Source: Kribbella aluminosa (GTDB lineage Bacteria; Actinomycetota; Actinomycetes; Propionibacteriales; Kribbellaceae). Taken from it: a stretch of 64,000 nt of DNA. Position 1 is the first letter of the stretch, and each line of letters opens with the position of its first letter. The stretch covers positions 1,178,001 to 1,242,000 of the forward strand of contig NZ_JAGINT010000001.1 of assembly GCF_017876295.1 (NCBI RefSeq). The letters are read 5' to 3'. The notes below the pieces were generated by a model. The model was not told where the DNA came from, made no database searches, and worked only from the letters and a program-made list of their open reading frames with translations. Shown here one piece after another: positions 15,792 through 25,113 of the stretch. A program made the translations under genes and the position numbers.

Positions 15792-18278
15792 TTACTCGGT
15801 GGCCAGTGCGCCGGCCGGGGAGACCTTGGCCGCGCGGCGGGCGGGCAGCACCGAGGCGAGCAGGCCCGCGACCGCGGCGACGGCGGCGATCGCGATCAGC
15901 AGCGTCCCGGGTACGGCGTACTCGACACCGCCGGTGACGGTCTGCCCGCCCATCAGCGCACTCGTTCCGGTCCAGCCGTAGACCAGGCCGAGGACGATCC
16001 CGAGACCGGCCGCGACCAGTGCCATCAGCAACGACTCGACGGCGAGCATCCGGCGCAGCTGGCGCCGGGACAGACCCATCGCCCGGAGCAGCGCGTTCTC
16101 CCGGGTCCGCTCCAGCACCGACAGACTGAGCGTGTTGCCGACGCCGACAAGGGCGATCAGTACGGAGACCCCGAGCAGGCCGATCCCGACGATCAGCAGC
16201 ACGTCGAAGATCTTCGTGTACGTCGACCGCTCGGCCAGACCGCCATCGACGCCGAGGTCCTTCACGCTCGGGATCGACTGCTGGACGGCGTCGATCACGT
16301 TCGGGCCGTTGGCGTTCGGGTCCGTGGCCAGCCAGTACCCGCTCACCGCCGCGTTCGGTGCCAGCTTCGCGAGATCGGTCGAGGTGACCGTGATCGGGTC
16401 GAGGTGCCCCACCGACATCCGGACCGTGAGGCTGAGCTTGTGCTGCCCGGAGACCATCGTGATCTGCGATCCCTCGGTAAGCTTCAGCCCCTGCATCACC
16501 CGGTAGGCGACCAGCGCCGTCCCCGGCTCGAGCTGCCCGGCCAGCTGTTGGTTGTGGATCACCGAGCCGGCCTTGTCCTGGTCGATCCCGGTGACCGCGA
16601 GGTCCTCGCTACCGGCCTTCGCGTCCACGCTGCCGGCCTTCACGTCCACGGAGCTGACCGGGACGACCTGGGTGATGCCCTTGATGTCGCGGAGCTGCTG
16701 CTCGGCGTTGGCCGGCATCTTCTCCTTGTATCCCGTCACCACGAGGTCCACCGGGTACTGCTGGCTCATCGACACGTCGAACGTCTTCTGGACCGAGGAA
16801 ATCCCGACACAGGTCAGGCTGATCAGCGTGACGCCGATGAGCAGCGCGGACGTGGTGGCCGCGGTCCGCTTCGGGTTCCGTACGGCGTTCGCGACCGCGA
16901 TCCGGGCGGGTACGCCGCCACCGCGGGCGGGCAGTGCGCCGAGCAGCCGGATCAGCGCCGGTACCAACAGGGAACCGACCGCGAGCACACCGAGGAACGA
17001 GATCGCGCCACCCGCGGCGCCGATCAGTACCTGGTGCATCGCGGCGCCGGCCGCCAGCAGTACGCCGCCACCCGCGAGCAGCAGGAAGCCGGCGAGCAAC
17101 CGCAGTACGCCCGCCCTTGATCCGGCCGCCGGGGCAGCCTCCGGACGGAGCGCGGCCAGCGGTGCCACCTTGGTCGCACGGCGCGCCGGGACGACGGCGG
17201 CGATCAGCGTGGCCAGCGTGCCGAGCAACAGCGGAACGAACACCGACGCCACGTCCAGGTGCAGCGGCACCTTCGGGATGCCCCAGTCGAACTCGCGGGA
17301 CAGCGTCAGCGCCAGCGCGGACAGCGCGACGCCGAACACCACGCCGATCGCGGACGCGACCACGCCGACCACGCTCGCCTCGGCGAGAACGGACGTGAAC
17401 ACCTGCCGCCGGGACGCACCGACACAGCGCAGCAGCGCCATCTCCCGGGTGCGCTGCGCGATCACGATCGTGAACGTGTTGCCGATCACCAGGCACGCCA
17501 CGAACAGGGCGATCAGCGCGAACATCCCGAACACGCCGCCGAGTACGTCGATGCCGTGCGTGTAGCCCTCGACCTCGTGCTGGATGAACTCCGTGCCGGT
17601 GTACGTCGTCAGCTCACCCGCCACCACCGCGCGGGTGGCGTCGGCGAGCTGCACCTGGGAGACGCCGGGCTTGGCCGCCAGCGCGATCCCGCGGACGAAC
17701 GCGTCCGGGGAGATGACCTTCATCGCGGCCGGCGTGACGACCGCGGGCGCCGTCCCGACGGAGTTCCCGTCGTCGATCAGGCCGACCACCCGGAGCGTCC
17801 AGGACTTGCCGTCGTACGAGCCGATCCGCAGCTGGTCGCCGACGCCGACCTTGTGCTTGGCCGCCTGCCGGGCCGCCAGCGCGATCTCGTTCGTTGCGGT
17901 GGGCAACCGTCCGGACGAGGTGCCGGGCCCGGCGATCACGGTGGTGTCGTGCAGCTCGTCGATCTCGATGCCGGTCGGCCGGACCTGATCCGGGTACGCG
18001 GCGTTCAGGTACGCCGTGGTCAGCGTGACGACCGCGGCCGCTTGCGGGACCTGCTTGGCCTTAACGATGTCGGCCGGCGAGACCGTCGCCCGCGACGGGT
18101 ACACGACCGCGTCGATGCCCTTGTACTGCGCGCCGACCGTCTCGTCGATGCCGTGCGACGCCGACGAGTGCACGATCATCGCGAGCGAGCCGAACCCGAC
18201 CCCGAGGACGATCGCCAGGCAGGCGGCGACCAGGCGGCCCAGGTGGGCGCGCAGCGAGGCGAGGAGTGAATGTCGCAC
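15792..18278 (-). CDS. FtsX/MacB-like ABC transporter permease, duplicated form
   Basis: 828 residues with about ten membrane segments. One lies near residue 20. A block around 245-375 contains IALFVACLVIGNTFTIVIAQ and ends at the PARRA motif; a middle block follows. The C-terminal block holds LLGVSVLIALVGVGNTLSLSVLERTRENALLRAMGLSRRQL split over two helices and ends in VLPARRA. Two large extracytoplasmic regions lie between them. This 4+2+4 layout with two FtsX domains is the usual actinobacterial type. It works with the ATPase encoded one base upstream. Substrates of this class are often peptides, lipoproteins or antimicrobial compounds; none can be assigned here. Confidence 0.9.
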   Translation of the reverse strand: MRHSLLASLRAHLGRLVAACLAIVLGVGFGSLAMIVHSSASHGIDETVGAQYKGIDAVVYPSRATVSPADIVKAKQVPQAAAVVTLTTAYLNAAYPDQVRPTGIEIDELHDTTVIAGPGTSSGRLPTATNEIALAARQAAKHKVGVGDQLRIGSYDGKSWTLRVVGLIDDGNSVGTAPAVVTPAAMKVISPDAFVRGIALAAKPGVSQVQLADATRAVVAGELTTYTGTEFIQHEVEGYTHGIDVLGGVFGMFALIALFVACLVIGNTFTIVIAQRTREMALLRCVGASRRQVFTSVLAEASVVGVVASAIGVVFGVALSALALTLSREFDWGIPKVPLHLDVASVFVPLLLGTLATLIAAVVPARRATKVAPLAALRPEAAPAAGSRAGVLRLLAGFLLLAGGGVLLAAGAAMHQVLIGAAGGAISFLGVLAVGSLLVPALIRLLGALPARGGGVPARIAVANAVRNPKRTAATTSALLIGVTLISLTCVGISSVQKTFDVSMSQQYPVDLVVTGYKEKMPANAEQQLRDIKGITQVVPVSSVDVKAGSVDAKAGSEDLAVTGIDQDKAGSVIHNQQLAGQLEPGTALVAYRVMQGLKLTEGSQITMVSGQHKLSLTVRMSVGHLDPITVTSTDLAKLAPNAAVSGYWLATDPNANGPNVIDAVQQSIPSVKDLGVDGGLAERSTYTKIFDVLLIVGIGLLGVSVLIALVGVGNTLSLSVLERTRENALLRAMGLSRRQLRRMLAVESLLMALVAAGLGIVLGLVYGWTGTSALMGGQTVTGGVEYAVPGTLLIAIAAVAAVAGLLASVLPARRAAKVSPAGALATE

Positions 18279-18279
18279 G

Positions 18280-19059
<780 letters not shown>

Positions 19060-19157
19060 GTCACTCCTCGACTCAACTGAACGTTGGTGACGAAGTTAGT
19101 GAGCGCGGCGACTGATCTCGTCGGACCCCAGACTGGACTCCGAGTACGACCTGGGTA

Positions 19158-19826
19158 TTACTTGGTCGGTTTCACCAGTCCGGTCTCGTACCCCAGGACG
19201 ACCAGGGCGACCCGGTCGCGGAGGCCGGTCTTCGCCAGGATCCGCCCGATATGCGTCTTGACCGTTGCCTCGGACAACGTGAAGAGTCTGGCGATCTCGG
19301 TGTTCGACAGGCCGCGGACGACCTCGATCAGCACCTCGCGCTCGCGAGCGGTCAGGTCGGCCAGGTCGGGGCGCTCGGTCTCGGTGTCGGGCAGCGCGCC
19401 GGCGAAGTGCTCCAGCAGGCGTTTCGTCGTACTGGGGGAGACGACCGCGTCCCCGGAGTGCACCTGGCGGATCGCGGACAGCAGGTCGGCGGGCGGGGTG
19501 TTCTTGAGCAGGAAGCCGGCCGCGCCGGCCTTGATCGCGGCGAACGCGTACTCGTCCAGGTCGAACGTGGTCAGCACGATCACTCTTGGTGCCTGAGGCA
19601 ACGAGTTCAGCTGCCGGGTGGCCTCGACGCCGTCCAGGCGGGGCATCCGGACGTCCATCAGTACGACGTCGCACGCCGTCACCTGGATCTTCTCCACCGC
19701 CTCGCCGCCGTCACCCGCCTGCCCGACCACCCGCATGTCGGCCTGCGAGTCCACCAGCATCGTGAACCCGGCCCGCACCAGCTCCTGGTCGTCCACGAGG
19801 AACACCCGGATGACGTCGTCGTTCAC
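19158..19826 (-). CDS. NarL/LuxR-type response regulator
   Basis: A 222-residue regulator with a receiver domain (acidic pair DD at 12-13, phosphoacceptor Asp58 in VVLMDVRMP, Lys in FLLKNTPP) and a C-terminal LuxR helix-turn-helix (LTAREREVLIEVVRGLSNTEIARLFTLSEATVKTHIGRIL). Its start abuts the end of the histidine kinase gene with no gap, so the two form a coupled pair. The likely target is the ABC exporter 98 bases downstream. Confidence 0.95.
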   Translation of the reverse strand: MNDDVIRVFLVDDQELVRAGFTMLVDSQADMRVVGQAGDGGEAVEKIQVTACDVVLMDVRMPRLDGVEATRQLNSLPQAPRVIVLTTFDLDEYAFAAIKAGAAGFLLKNTPPADLLSAIRQVHSGDAVVSPSTTKRLLEHFAGALPDTETERPDLADLTAREREVLIEVVRGLSNTEIARLFTLSEATVKTHIGRILAKTGLRDRVALVVLGYETGLVKPTK

Positions 19827-21005
19827 TTACCCTCCGTTGGGCAGGTTGTACGGCAGTCTGGCGATCACCTCGTATCCGCCGCCTGCCTTCGGTCCGGCGC
19901 TCACCGTACCGCCCGAGACCGACACGCGCTGCCGCATCCCGACCAGCCCGTGACCCGGATCCGCGCTCGGCGCGACCCCGGCCCCGTGGCCGTCGTCGGT
20001 GACCACCACGGTCAGCATCTCGCGCCCGAAGTCCAGCGCGACGGAGGTGCGCGCTCCCGGCCCGGCGTGTTTCAGCGTGTTGGTCAGCCCCTCCTGCACG
20101 ATCCGGTAAGCCGTCAGCCCGAGCAGCGCGGGCAGCTCGCGGGGCTGCCCGGTCACCGTGTACTCGACGGCCAGGCCGGCCTCGCGGACGTTCTCGATCA
20201 GCTCCGGGAGGCTGGAGGTGCCCGGCTGCGGGCGCGCCTGGTCCGGGCCGAGCTCGGACTGCTCGTCCTGTTTCAGCAGGCCGAGCATCTTCCGCATCTC
20301 GGTCAGGCTGGCGCGGCCGGTGTCGCCGATCGTGGCGAGCGCCTTCTTGGCCGCCTCCGGGGACTGGTCCGCGGCGTACAGCCCGCCGTCGGCCTGGACG
20401 ATCATGATCGACAGCCCGTGCGCGACCACGTCGTGGATCTCGCGCGCGATCCGGGTCCGTTCGTTGCTGACGGCGAGTTTCGACTCCCGGTCCCTGGTCC
20501 GTTCGAGCTGGGCGGCCCGCTCCTCGAGCTGGGCGACGTACAGGCCCCGGGTCCGGCGGCGTTCGCCGAAGGCCCAGACGGCGAACACGAGCGCGGCCAG
20601 CCCGCCCATCGTCGTGACCTGCTGCTTCCAGCCCGAGTTGGCCCAGTACCGCGACGTCGCCATCAGTACGCCGAGGCCGCCGATGCCCAGGGCGATCCGG
20701 CTCAGGCGGACATCGCCGTACACGGTGATCGCGTACAGGGCGACGAGCAGGCCGACGTTGCCGGGCTGCAGTTCGACGCCGCTCAGCCATTGCAGGCCGG
20801 CGACCGAGCAGACGGCGAAGAAGACCAGTTCGGGATGGGTACGGCGCCAGATCAGCGGCACCAGCATCCCGAACGCGAGCAGTCCGCCCATGCGCGCCTG
20901 GGCCAGCGACAGGAACCCGAACACCATGCACAGCCCGCCCGCCAGCAGCAGGTCGAAGGCCTTGCTCCGGGCAGGCAGCGGCCGCGCGGTGAACATCCCC
21001 GTCAT
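19827..21005 (-). CDS. Sensor histidine kinase (HisKA_3 / DesK-like)
   Basis: About 392 residues. The N-terminal third has four or more membrane segments (AFDLLLAGGLCMVFGFLSLA, LAFGMLVPLIW and others). A coiled coil follows, then the HisKA_3 phosphoacceptor motif RTRIAREIHDVVAHGLSIMI with its His. The HATPase domain has LTNTLKHAGP (N box) and DDGHGAG and GHGLVGMRQR (G boxes). The start is uncertain: ATG 21005 has ggcggg before it and fits the first membrane helix, while longer starts would run into the TetR gene. It phosphorylates the adjacent NarL-type regulator. The short extracytoplasmic loops suggest membrane sensing, as in LiaS/DesK kinases. Confidence 0.88.
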   Translation of the reverse strand: MTGMFTARPLPARSKAFDLLLAGGLCMVFGFLSLAQARMGGLLAFGMLVPLIWRRTHPELVFFAVCSVAGLQWLSGVELQPGNVGLLVALYAITVYGDVRLSRIALGIGGLGVLMATSRYWANSGWKQQVTTMGGLAALVFAVWAFGERRRTRGLYVAQLEERAAQLERTRDRESKLAVSNERTRIAREIHDVVAHGLSIMIVQADGGLYAADQSPEAAKKALATIGDTGRASLTEMRKMLGLLKQDEQSELGPDQARPQPGTSSLPELIENVREAGLAVEYTVTGQPRELPALLGLTAYRIVQEGLTNTLKHAGPGARTSVALDFGREMLTVVVTDDGHGAGVAPSADPGHGLVGMRQRVSVSGGTVSAGPKAGGGYEVIARLPYNLPNGG

Positions 21006-21079
21006 GCCCGCCAGATTACGGGGTGGCTGCCGGGTCGGGGTCATGCTCAGGGCGGATGTCGGCGTACGACCGGAGTCGT

Positions 21080-21721
21080 CTAGTGGTGTGGACGGGTGGA
21101 GAGGGTCGGCTTGGCCTCGAGGCCGGACAGGCCGTTCCAGGCGAGGTTGACCAGGTGGGCGGCGACGTCCGGCTTCTTCGGCTTGCGGGCGTCCAGCCAC
21201 CACTGGCCGGTGAGCGCGACCATCCCGACCAGCATCTGCGCGTACATCGGCGCGTTCCTCGGGTCCAGCCCGCGGCGCTTGAACTCCTCGGCCAGGATGT
21301 GCTCGACCCGGGTCGCGACATCGCTCAGGATCGAGATGAACGAGCCGGTCGACGACCCGACCGGCGAGTCCCGGACCAGGATCCGGAAGCCGTCGGAGTT
21401 GTTCTCGATGTAGTCCAGCAGCGCCAGCGCGGCCTGCTCGACCAGTTCGTGCGCCCGGCCTGCCGTCAGTGACTGCGTGACACCGTCGAGCAACGCCCGG
21501 ACCTCGCGGTCCACGACCACGGCGTACAGGCCTTCCTTGCCGCCGAAGTGTTCGTACACGACCGGCTTGGAGACCTCGGCGCGGGCCGCGATCTCCTCGA
21601 CCGAGGTGCCCTCGTACCCCTTCTGCGCGAACAGGCCGCGGGCGATCGTGATGAGTTGCTCGCGACGCTCGGCACTGGTCATCCGGATCCGGCCGGACCG
21701 CCGCGGTTTGGGTTCCGTCAC
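21080..21721 (-). CDS. TetR-family transcriptional regulator
   Basis: A 213-residue repressor with an N-terminal helix-turn-helix (RREQLITIARGLFAQKGYEGTSVEEIAARAEVSKPVVYEHF, read in parts) preceded by a basic tail (KPRRSGRIRMT). The C-terminal ligand domain resembles regulators of lipid genes in actinobacteria. It lies 59 bases downstream of the desaturase gene on the same strand, and a perfect palindrome sits at the desaturase promoter. It is therefore probably the regulator of that gene, in the manner known for DesT or for Rv3249c-like proteins of mycobacterial fatty-acid desaturation. That link is inferred. Confidence 0.9.
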   Translation of the reverse strand: MTEPKPRRSGRIRMTSAERREQLITIARGLFAQKGYEGTSVEEIAARAEVSKPVVYEHFGGKEGLYAVVVDREVRALLDGVTQSLTAGRAHELVEQAALALLDYIENNSDGFRILVRDSPVGSSTGSFISILSDVATRVEHILAEEFKRRGLDPRNAPMYAQMLVGMVALTGQWWLDARKPKKPDVAAHLVNLAWNGLSGLEAKPTLSTRPHH

Positions 21722-21780
21722 GTCGTGATCACGTCAGCATCATGCCGTACTTCCGGTGTAGCCGGTGGGAGTTTTACCGG

Positions 21781-22776
21781 TCAGGCCGCTTTGAGAGTTC
21801 GCGGCGTGGCGTCGGTGCGGCGAGCCTCGAGACGCTCGCGGACCGGCCAGCGGATGTCGGTCGCCCAGCCCATCTTCTCGAAGAACCAGATGCACCGGGC
21901 CGACGTGTCGAGTTGGCCCTTGAGTACGCCGTGCCGGGCGCAGGTCGGGTCCGAGTGGTGCAGGTTGTGCCACGACTCGCCCTGGCTGAGGACCGCCAGC
22001 CACCACACGTTGCCGGACTTGTCCCGGCTCTTGAACGGCCGGTCGCCGATCGTGTGGCAGATCGAGTTGATCGACCAGGTGACGTGGTGCAGCAGCGCGA
22101 TCCGGACCAGGCTCGCCCAGAAGAACGCGGTCAGCGCGCCCGTCCACGACCAGGACCAGAGGCCGCCGATGACCGCCGGCGCGAGCAGGCTCACGGCCAC
22201 CAGCAGCGGGAACATGCGGGAGACCGTGACCACGTCCTTGTCCCGCAGCAGGTCCGGCGCGTACTGCCGCTGCGGGGTCTGCTCGGTGTCGAACAGCCAG
22301 CCGACGTGCGCGTGGAAGAAACCCTTGGTCAGTGCGCCCATCGTGTGCCCGTACTTCCACGGGCTGTGCGGATCACCCTCGCGGTCGGAGAACTTGTGGT
22401 GCTTGCGGTGGTCCGCCACCCAGCGGATCACCGGCCCCTCGATCGCCAGCGACCCGGCGATCGCGAGCGCGATCTTCAGCGCCCGGTTCGGCTTGAACGA
22501 CTTGTGCGTGAACAACCGGTGGAAACCGATCGAGATCCCGTGGCCGGCGATCGTGTAGAACACCACCGCCAGTACGATGTCCCGCCACCCGAGGAACCCG
22601 CCCCACGCGATCGGCACCGCCGCCAGCACGGCCAGGAACGGGATGCCGATGAACAGCCCCAGCGCCACCTGCTCCCAGAGCTTCTTCTGCTCACCACCGA
22701 GTGTCCCGGTGTGCACATCGTCGACAGGCGCGGTACGGGTGGGCGCGTCCGGCAGGGTCGCAGTGGGTGGAGTCAT
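21781..22776 (-). CDS. Acyl-CoA delta-9 fatty acid desaturase
   Basis: A 331-residue integral membrane di-iron desaturase. All three histidine boxes are present: HRLFTH, HRKHHKF and WHNLHHSDP, arranged around four membrane helices (LGLFIGIPFLAVLAAVPIAW, IVLAVVFYTIAGHGI and a pair near residues 200-250). The spacing fits stearoyl-CoA/acyl-CoA desaturases of the DesA3/Ole1 type, which introduce a cis double bond and so tune membrane fluidity. Transcription starts behind a perfect inverted repeat, and the next gene downstream is a TetR regulator. Confidence 0.95.
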   Translation of the reverse strand: MTPPTATLPDAPTRTAPVDDVHTGTLGGEQKKLWEQVALGLFIGIPFLAVLAAVPIAWGGFLGWRDIVLAVVFYTIAGHGISIGFHRLFTHKSFKPNRALKIALAIAGSLAIEGPVIRWVADHRKHHKFSDREGDPHSPWKYGHTMGALTKGFFHAHVGWLFDTEQTPQRQYAPDLLRDKDVVTVSRMFPLLVAVSLLAPAVIGGLWSWSWTGALTAFFWASLVRIALLHHVTWSINSICHTIGDRPFKSRDKSGNVWWLAVLSQGESWHNLHHSDPTCARHGVLKGQLDTSARCIWFFEKMGWATDIRWPVRERLEARRTDATPRTLKAA

Positions 22777-22823
22777 GACCTGTTCTTCTCTCGGCTCCAG
22801 GGGTCGTTACCTACGCCACCGTA

Positions 22824-22841
22824 ACCTACGGACCCGTAGGT
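22824..22841 (-). promoter_or_regulatory. Perfect palindrome in the desaturase promoter, probable TetR operator
   Basis: ACCTACGG-AC-CCGTAGGT is an 8+2+8 perfect inverted repeat about 50 bases upstream of the desaturase start. A related half GTTACCTACG lies at 22806-22815, giving GTTAC...GTAAC as a second partial symmetry. The size and symmetry fit a TetR dimer site. Confidence 0.7.
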
Positions 22842-22900
22842 AAGGAACCCCTCAGCGTGTCATCCACGCCACTCATGGCAAACTGTCCCGGCAACCACGA

Positions 22901-22972
22901 TCCCCCGTGGGGTAATCGGCAGCCCGCGAGACTTTGAATCTCGAAGACCAGGATCGAAACCTGGCGGGGGAG
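22901..22972 (+). tRNA. tRNA-Gln (anticodon TTG)
   Basis: A cloverleaf can be drawn. The acceptor stem is TCCCCCG with CGGGGGA plus discriminator G. The D arm carries GGGTAATCGGCAGCCC. The anticodon stem is CGAGA/TCTCG with loop CTTTGAA, anticodon TTG. The T arm is CCAGG/CCTGG with loop ATCGAAA. CCA is not encoded. A strong terminator follows 11 bases later. Confidence 0.93.
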
Positions 22973-22982
22973 CTGGCTCCAA

Positions 22983-23015
22983 CCCCGGCTCGGGACGCCC
23001 TGAGCCGGGGTTTTT
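22983..23015 (+). terminator. Intrinsic terminator after tRNA-Gln
   Basis: CCCCGGCTC (22983-22991) pairs with GAGCCGGGG (23002-23010), followed directly by TTTTT (23011-23015). It is a textbook terminator, and one of the few in the window with a T-run. Confidence 0.9.
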
Positions 23016-23080
23016 CGTGATGCAACCGGATCGGTCTGCCGGGACTCGTGAGGGCAAAGGGTCCGATCTGGGGAGTGGTG

Positions 23081-23599
23081 ATGGCTGACGGCGACACGGC
23101 CGACATGGTGCGGGAGCTGTACGAGGGGTGCCACCGGCGGCTGGTCGGGCAGCTGTTCGCGATCTGCGGGAACCTGGGCGAAGCCGAGGACGCGGTACAG
23201 GAGGCGTTCGTCCGTGCGGTGGAGAAGCCCCGGCGGTTCGCCCAGCTCGACAACCCGGAGGCGTGGCTCCGTGCCGTCGCGCTGAACGCCGTACGCCGGC
23301 GCTACCGGCGCGCGACCCGGTTCCACGGGTTGCTGTCGCGCGCGGGCGCCACGGCGAGCACGACGGCCGGGCTGTCCGCGGACCGGGTCGCACTGGTCGA
23401 GGCCCTGCGACGACTCCCGTACGAGCAGCGCGAGGCGATCGTGCTGCACCACATCGTCGATCTGCCGGTGCGTGAGATCGCCGTACAGCTGGGTGTTCCG
23501 GAGGGGACGGTGAAGGCGCGCCTCTCCCGGGGCCGGGCCGGACTGGCCCCGCTGGTCCACGAGTTCGCCGACGACGCCGAGGAGGTCAGCCATGTCTGA
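23081..23599 (+). CDS. SigE-family ECF RNA polymerase sigma factor
   Basis: A 172-residue two-domain sigma factor. Region 2 reads LYEGCHRRLVGQLFAICGN, EDAVQEAFVRAVEKP and NPEAWLRAVALNAVRRRYRR; region 4 reads LRRLPYEQREAIVLHHIVDLPVREIAVQLGVPEGTVKARLSRGR (quoted here in one run only to show order: LPYEQREAIVLHH then VPEGTVKARLSRG). It matches the actinobacterial SigE-like ECF group. ATG 23081 has gggagtgg before it; the GTG at 23048 is less likely. Its stop lies inside the start of the next gene (8-base overlap), so the two are translated together. The downstream membrane protein is the candidate regulator. Confidence 0.9.
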   Translation: MADGDTADMVRELYEGCHRRLVGQLFAICGNLGEAEDAVQEAFVRAVEKPRRFAQLDNPEAWLRAVALNAVRRRYRRATRFHGLLSRAGATASTTAGLSADRVALVEALRRLPYEQREAIVLHHIVDLPVREIAVQLGVPEGTVKARLSRGRAGLAPLVHEFADDAEEVSHV

Positions 23600-24767
23600 G
23601 CTGAAGGAACTGTCCTGGGAGATCCAGGAGACCGTCGAGCCGTTGCCCTTCGAGGCTCTGGAACGCCGCGGCGTTCGCCGCCGGCACCGTCGGCAGGCGT
23701 TGACCGGCGCGGGAGTCGTCGTCGCCGTGACGATCGCGGTACTGGCCGTCGTCCTGCCGCTCCGGAACCTGACCGGCACGGAGCGACCGCCGGCCGCCGG
23801 AACCGCGGGCTCGATCCCGGTCGACCAGGCGGCCGAGAAGCTGATCGGGGACAAGAAGTCGGGTGCGGTCGACATCGCGTTCGCCACGCCGACGCGGTGG
23901 GCCTCGGTGTGGTCGTCGCCGCAGCCGGGATATACGTACGCTTCCGCCGCGGTGCTGTTCCGTGACGGGGTGCGGGCCACCGCGCCGGTGCGCAAGAACG
24001 GGTACGTCCCGGTGCGGAACGGTGCCGACGTACTGGCACTGTCGATGCCGACGAGCATGAAGGGGACCGATCCGGCCTGGGCCCAGTCCGTGATGGTCCG
24101 CCTGACGGATCAGGGCCGGGTGGAGAAGAAGCTGCAGTGGGCTCCGCCGACGAGCGAGTTCGCCGAGCAGGACGTGCTGCTGGGATACGGCACGCTCCGG
24201 GCGCTGAACCCGGAGACCGGCGTACTGCGGGAGGTGAAGATCCCCGGGATCGACAACGCCCTGCAGCCCCAGCGCGACAGCACCGGCCGATGGTGGCTGA
24301 TCGGCGCCAAGAACAGCGGCGTCGGCAACATCTACTGGACCGACGACCACGGCAGGACCTGGGGCCACTCCGTCATCAGCCCAGGTCGAGGAGGCGGCCA
24401 GCTGGGTGTCAGTCCGGACGGCCGGACGCTCGTACTGATCCCCGGCAGCAAGCCCGGTGCACCGGACGTACAGGTGCCGCTGCGGTTGTCCACCGACCGG
24501 GGCGAACACTGGACGACGGTGGCCGGCCGCGACGCGCCGTACCTGTCGTCACCCGTTGCCTTCGACAACGGAACGGGTCTCGCGCTCTATCAGGGCAAGA
24601 CCCGCGAACTGCTCCGGCCCGGCGCCGGCACCCCGCTCACACCACCGACCGACCTGGGCGGGCTGACGGCAGTCGGCGACTTCGTCTACGGAATGCAGTA
24701 CCACGGCAACCAAGCCATCACGACCACCGACCACGGCAAGACCTGGAAGTACTTCCTACCCCGCTGA
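23592..24767 (+). CDS. Single-pass membrane protein with Asp-box (BNR) repeats, coupled to the sigma gene
   Basis: 391 residues. About 38 cytoplasmic residues rich in Glu then Arg are followed by one membrane helix (TGAGVVVAVTIAVLAVVLPL, about 39-58) and a large external domain. That domain has Asp-box motifs of the S/T-x-D-x-G-x-x-W type: WTDDHGRTW, STDRGEHW and TTDHGKTW, typical of sialidase-like or photosynthesis-stability-factor-like beta-propellers. No zinc-binding anti-sigma motif (HxxxCxxC) is seen. The overlap with the sigma gene and the topology suggest a membrane partner that senses something outside and controls the sigma factor. That is inference; an enzyme is also possible, although the catalytic residues of sialidases are not evident. 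Confidence 0.75.
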   Translation: MSELKELSWEIQETVEPLPFEALERRGVRRRHRRQALTGAGVVVAVTIAVLAVVLPLRNLTGTERPPAAGTAGSIPVDQAAEKLIGDKKSGAVDIAFATPTRWASVWSSPQPGYTYASAAVLFRDGVRATAPVRKNGYVPVRNGADVLALSMPTSMKGTDPAWAQSVMVRLTDQGRVEKKLQWAPPTSEFAEQDVLLGYGTLRALNPETGVLREVKIPGIDNALQPQRDSTGRWWLIGAKNSGVGNIYWTDDHGRTWGHSVISPGRGGGQLGVSPDGRTLVLIPGSKPGAPDVQVPLRLSTDRGEHWTTVAGRDAPYLSSPVAFDNGTGLALYQGKTRELLRPGAGTPLTPPTDLGGLTAVGDFVYGMQYHGNQAITTTDHGKTWKYFLPR

Positions 24768-24814
24768 GGGTTCGCACGGCGGGGGCGCGAGGAGCTGAAG
24801 TCCACCGATGCGGT

Positions 24815-25060
24815 CTACGAGTTGGGTTCTGGGACCCAGCAGAGGCAGAACGGGTGGCCGGCCGGGTCGGCGTAGACCTGGACTCAGCGGTACGTGGTTG
24901 GGAGCGTGCTGCACACCGAGTGCCCACCCGCCGTCGACCCAGATCGCCCGCCACGTGCTGCCCACTCCTCGACCCGCCCGTCCAGGAACGCGCCCCAGAA
25001 CGCACTCTCCACATCGATGTCGGCAGCGTCGAACACGATCATCCGGTGCTTGACATCCAT
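24815..25060 (-). pseudogene. Frameshifted, internally deleted VOC (glyoxalase-like) gene
   Basis: Read on the minus strand from ATG 25060, the protein begins MDVKHRMIVFDAADIDVESA (then FWGAFLDGRVEEW), a normal VOC start. It then runs out of frame. The next frame continues with STWRAIWVDGGWALGVQHA and PNHVP. After a missing middle part the C-terminal motif VYADPAGHPFCLCWVPEPNS appears in a third frame, ending at TAG 24815. Family members are about 130 residues, so roughly 150 bases are lost and at least two frameshifts are present. The gene is dead. It shares its last 46 bases of conserved sequence with a second remnant at 25.6 kb. Confidence 0.75.
24840..24885. repeat. 46-bp direct repeat, copy 1
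   Basis: Identical over 46 bases to 25624-25669. Both copies encode, on the minus strand, the VOC C-terminal motif QVYADPAGHPFCL. Identity at the DNA level, including third codon positions, implies recent duplication or recombination rather than conserved protein sequence. Confidence 0.9.
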
Positions 25061-25113
25061 GCCAGGCAGTCTGCGGTCATTTGCAGGAACACCTAACTGT
25101 TACTGCGAGGCCG

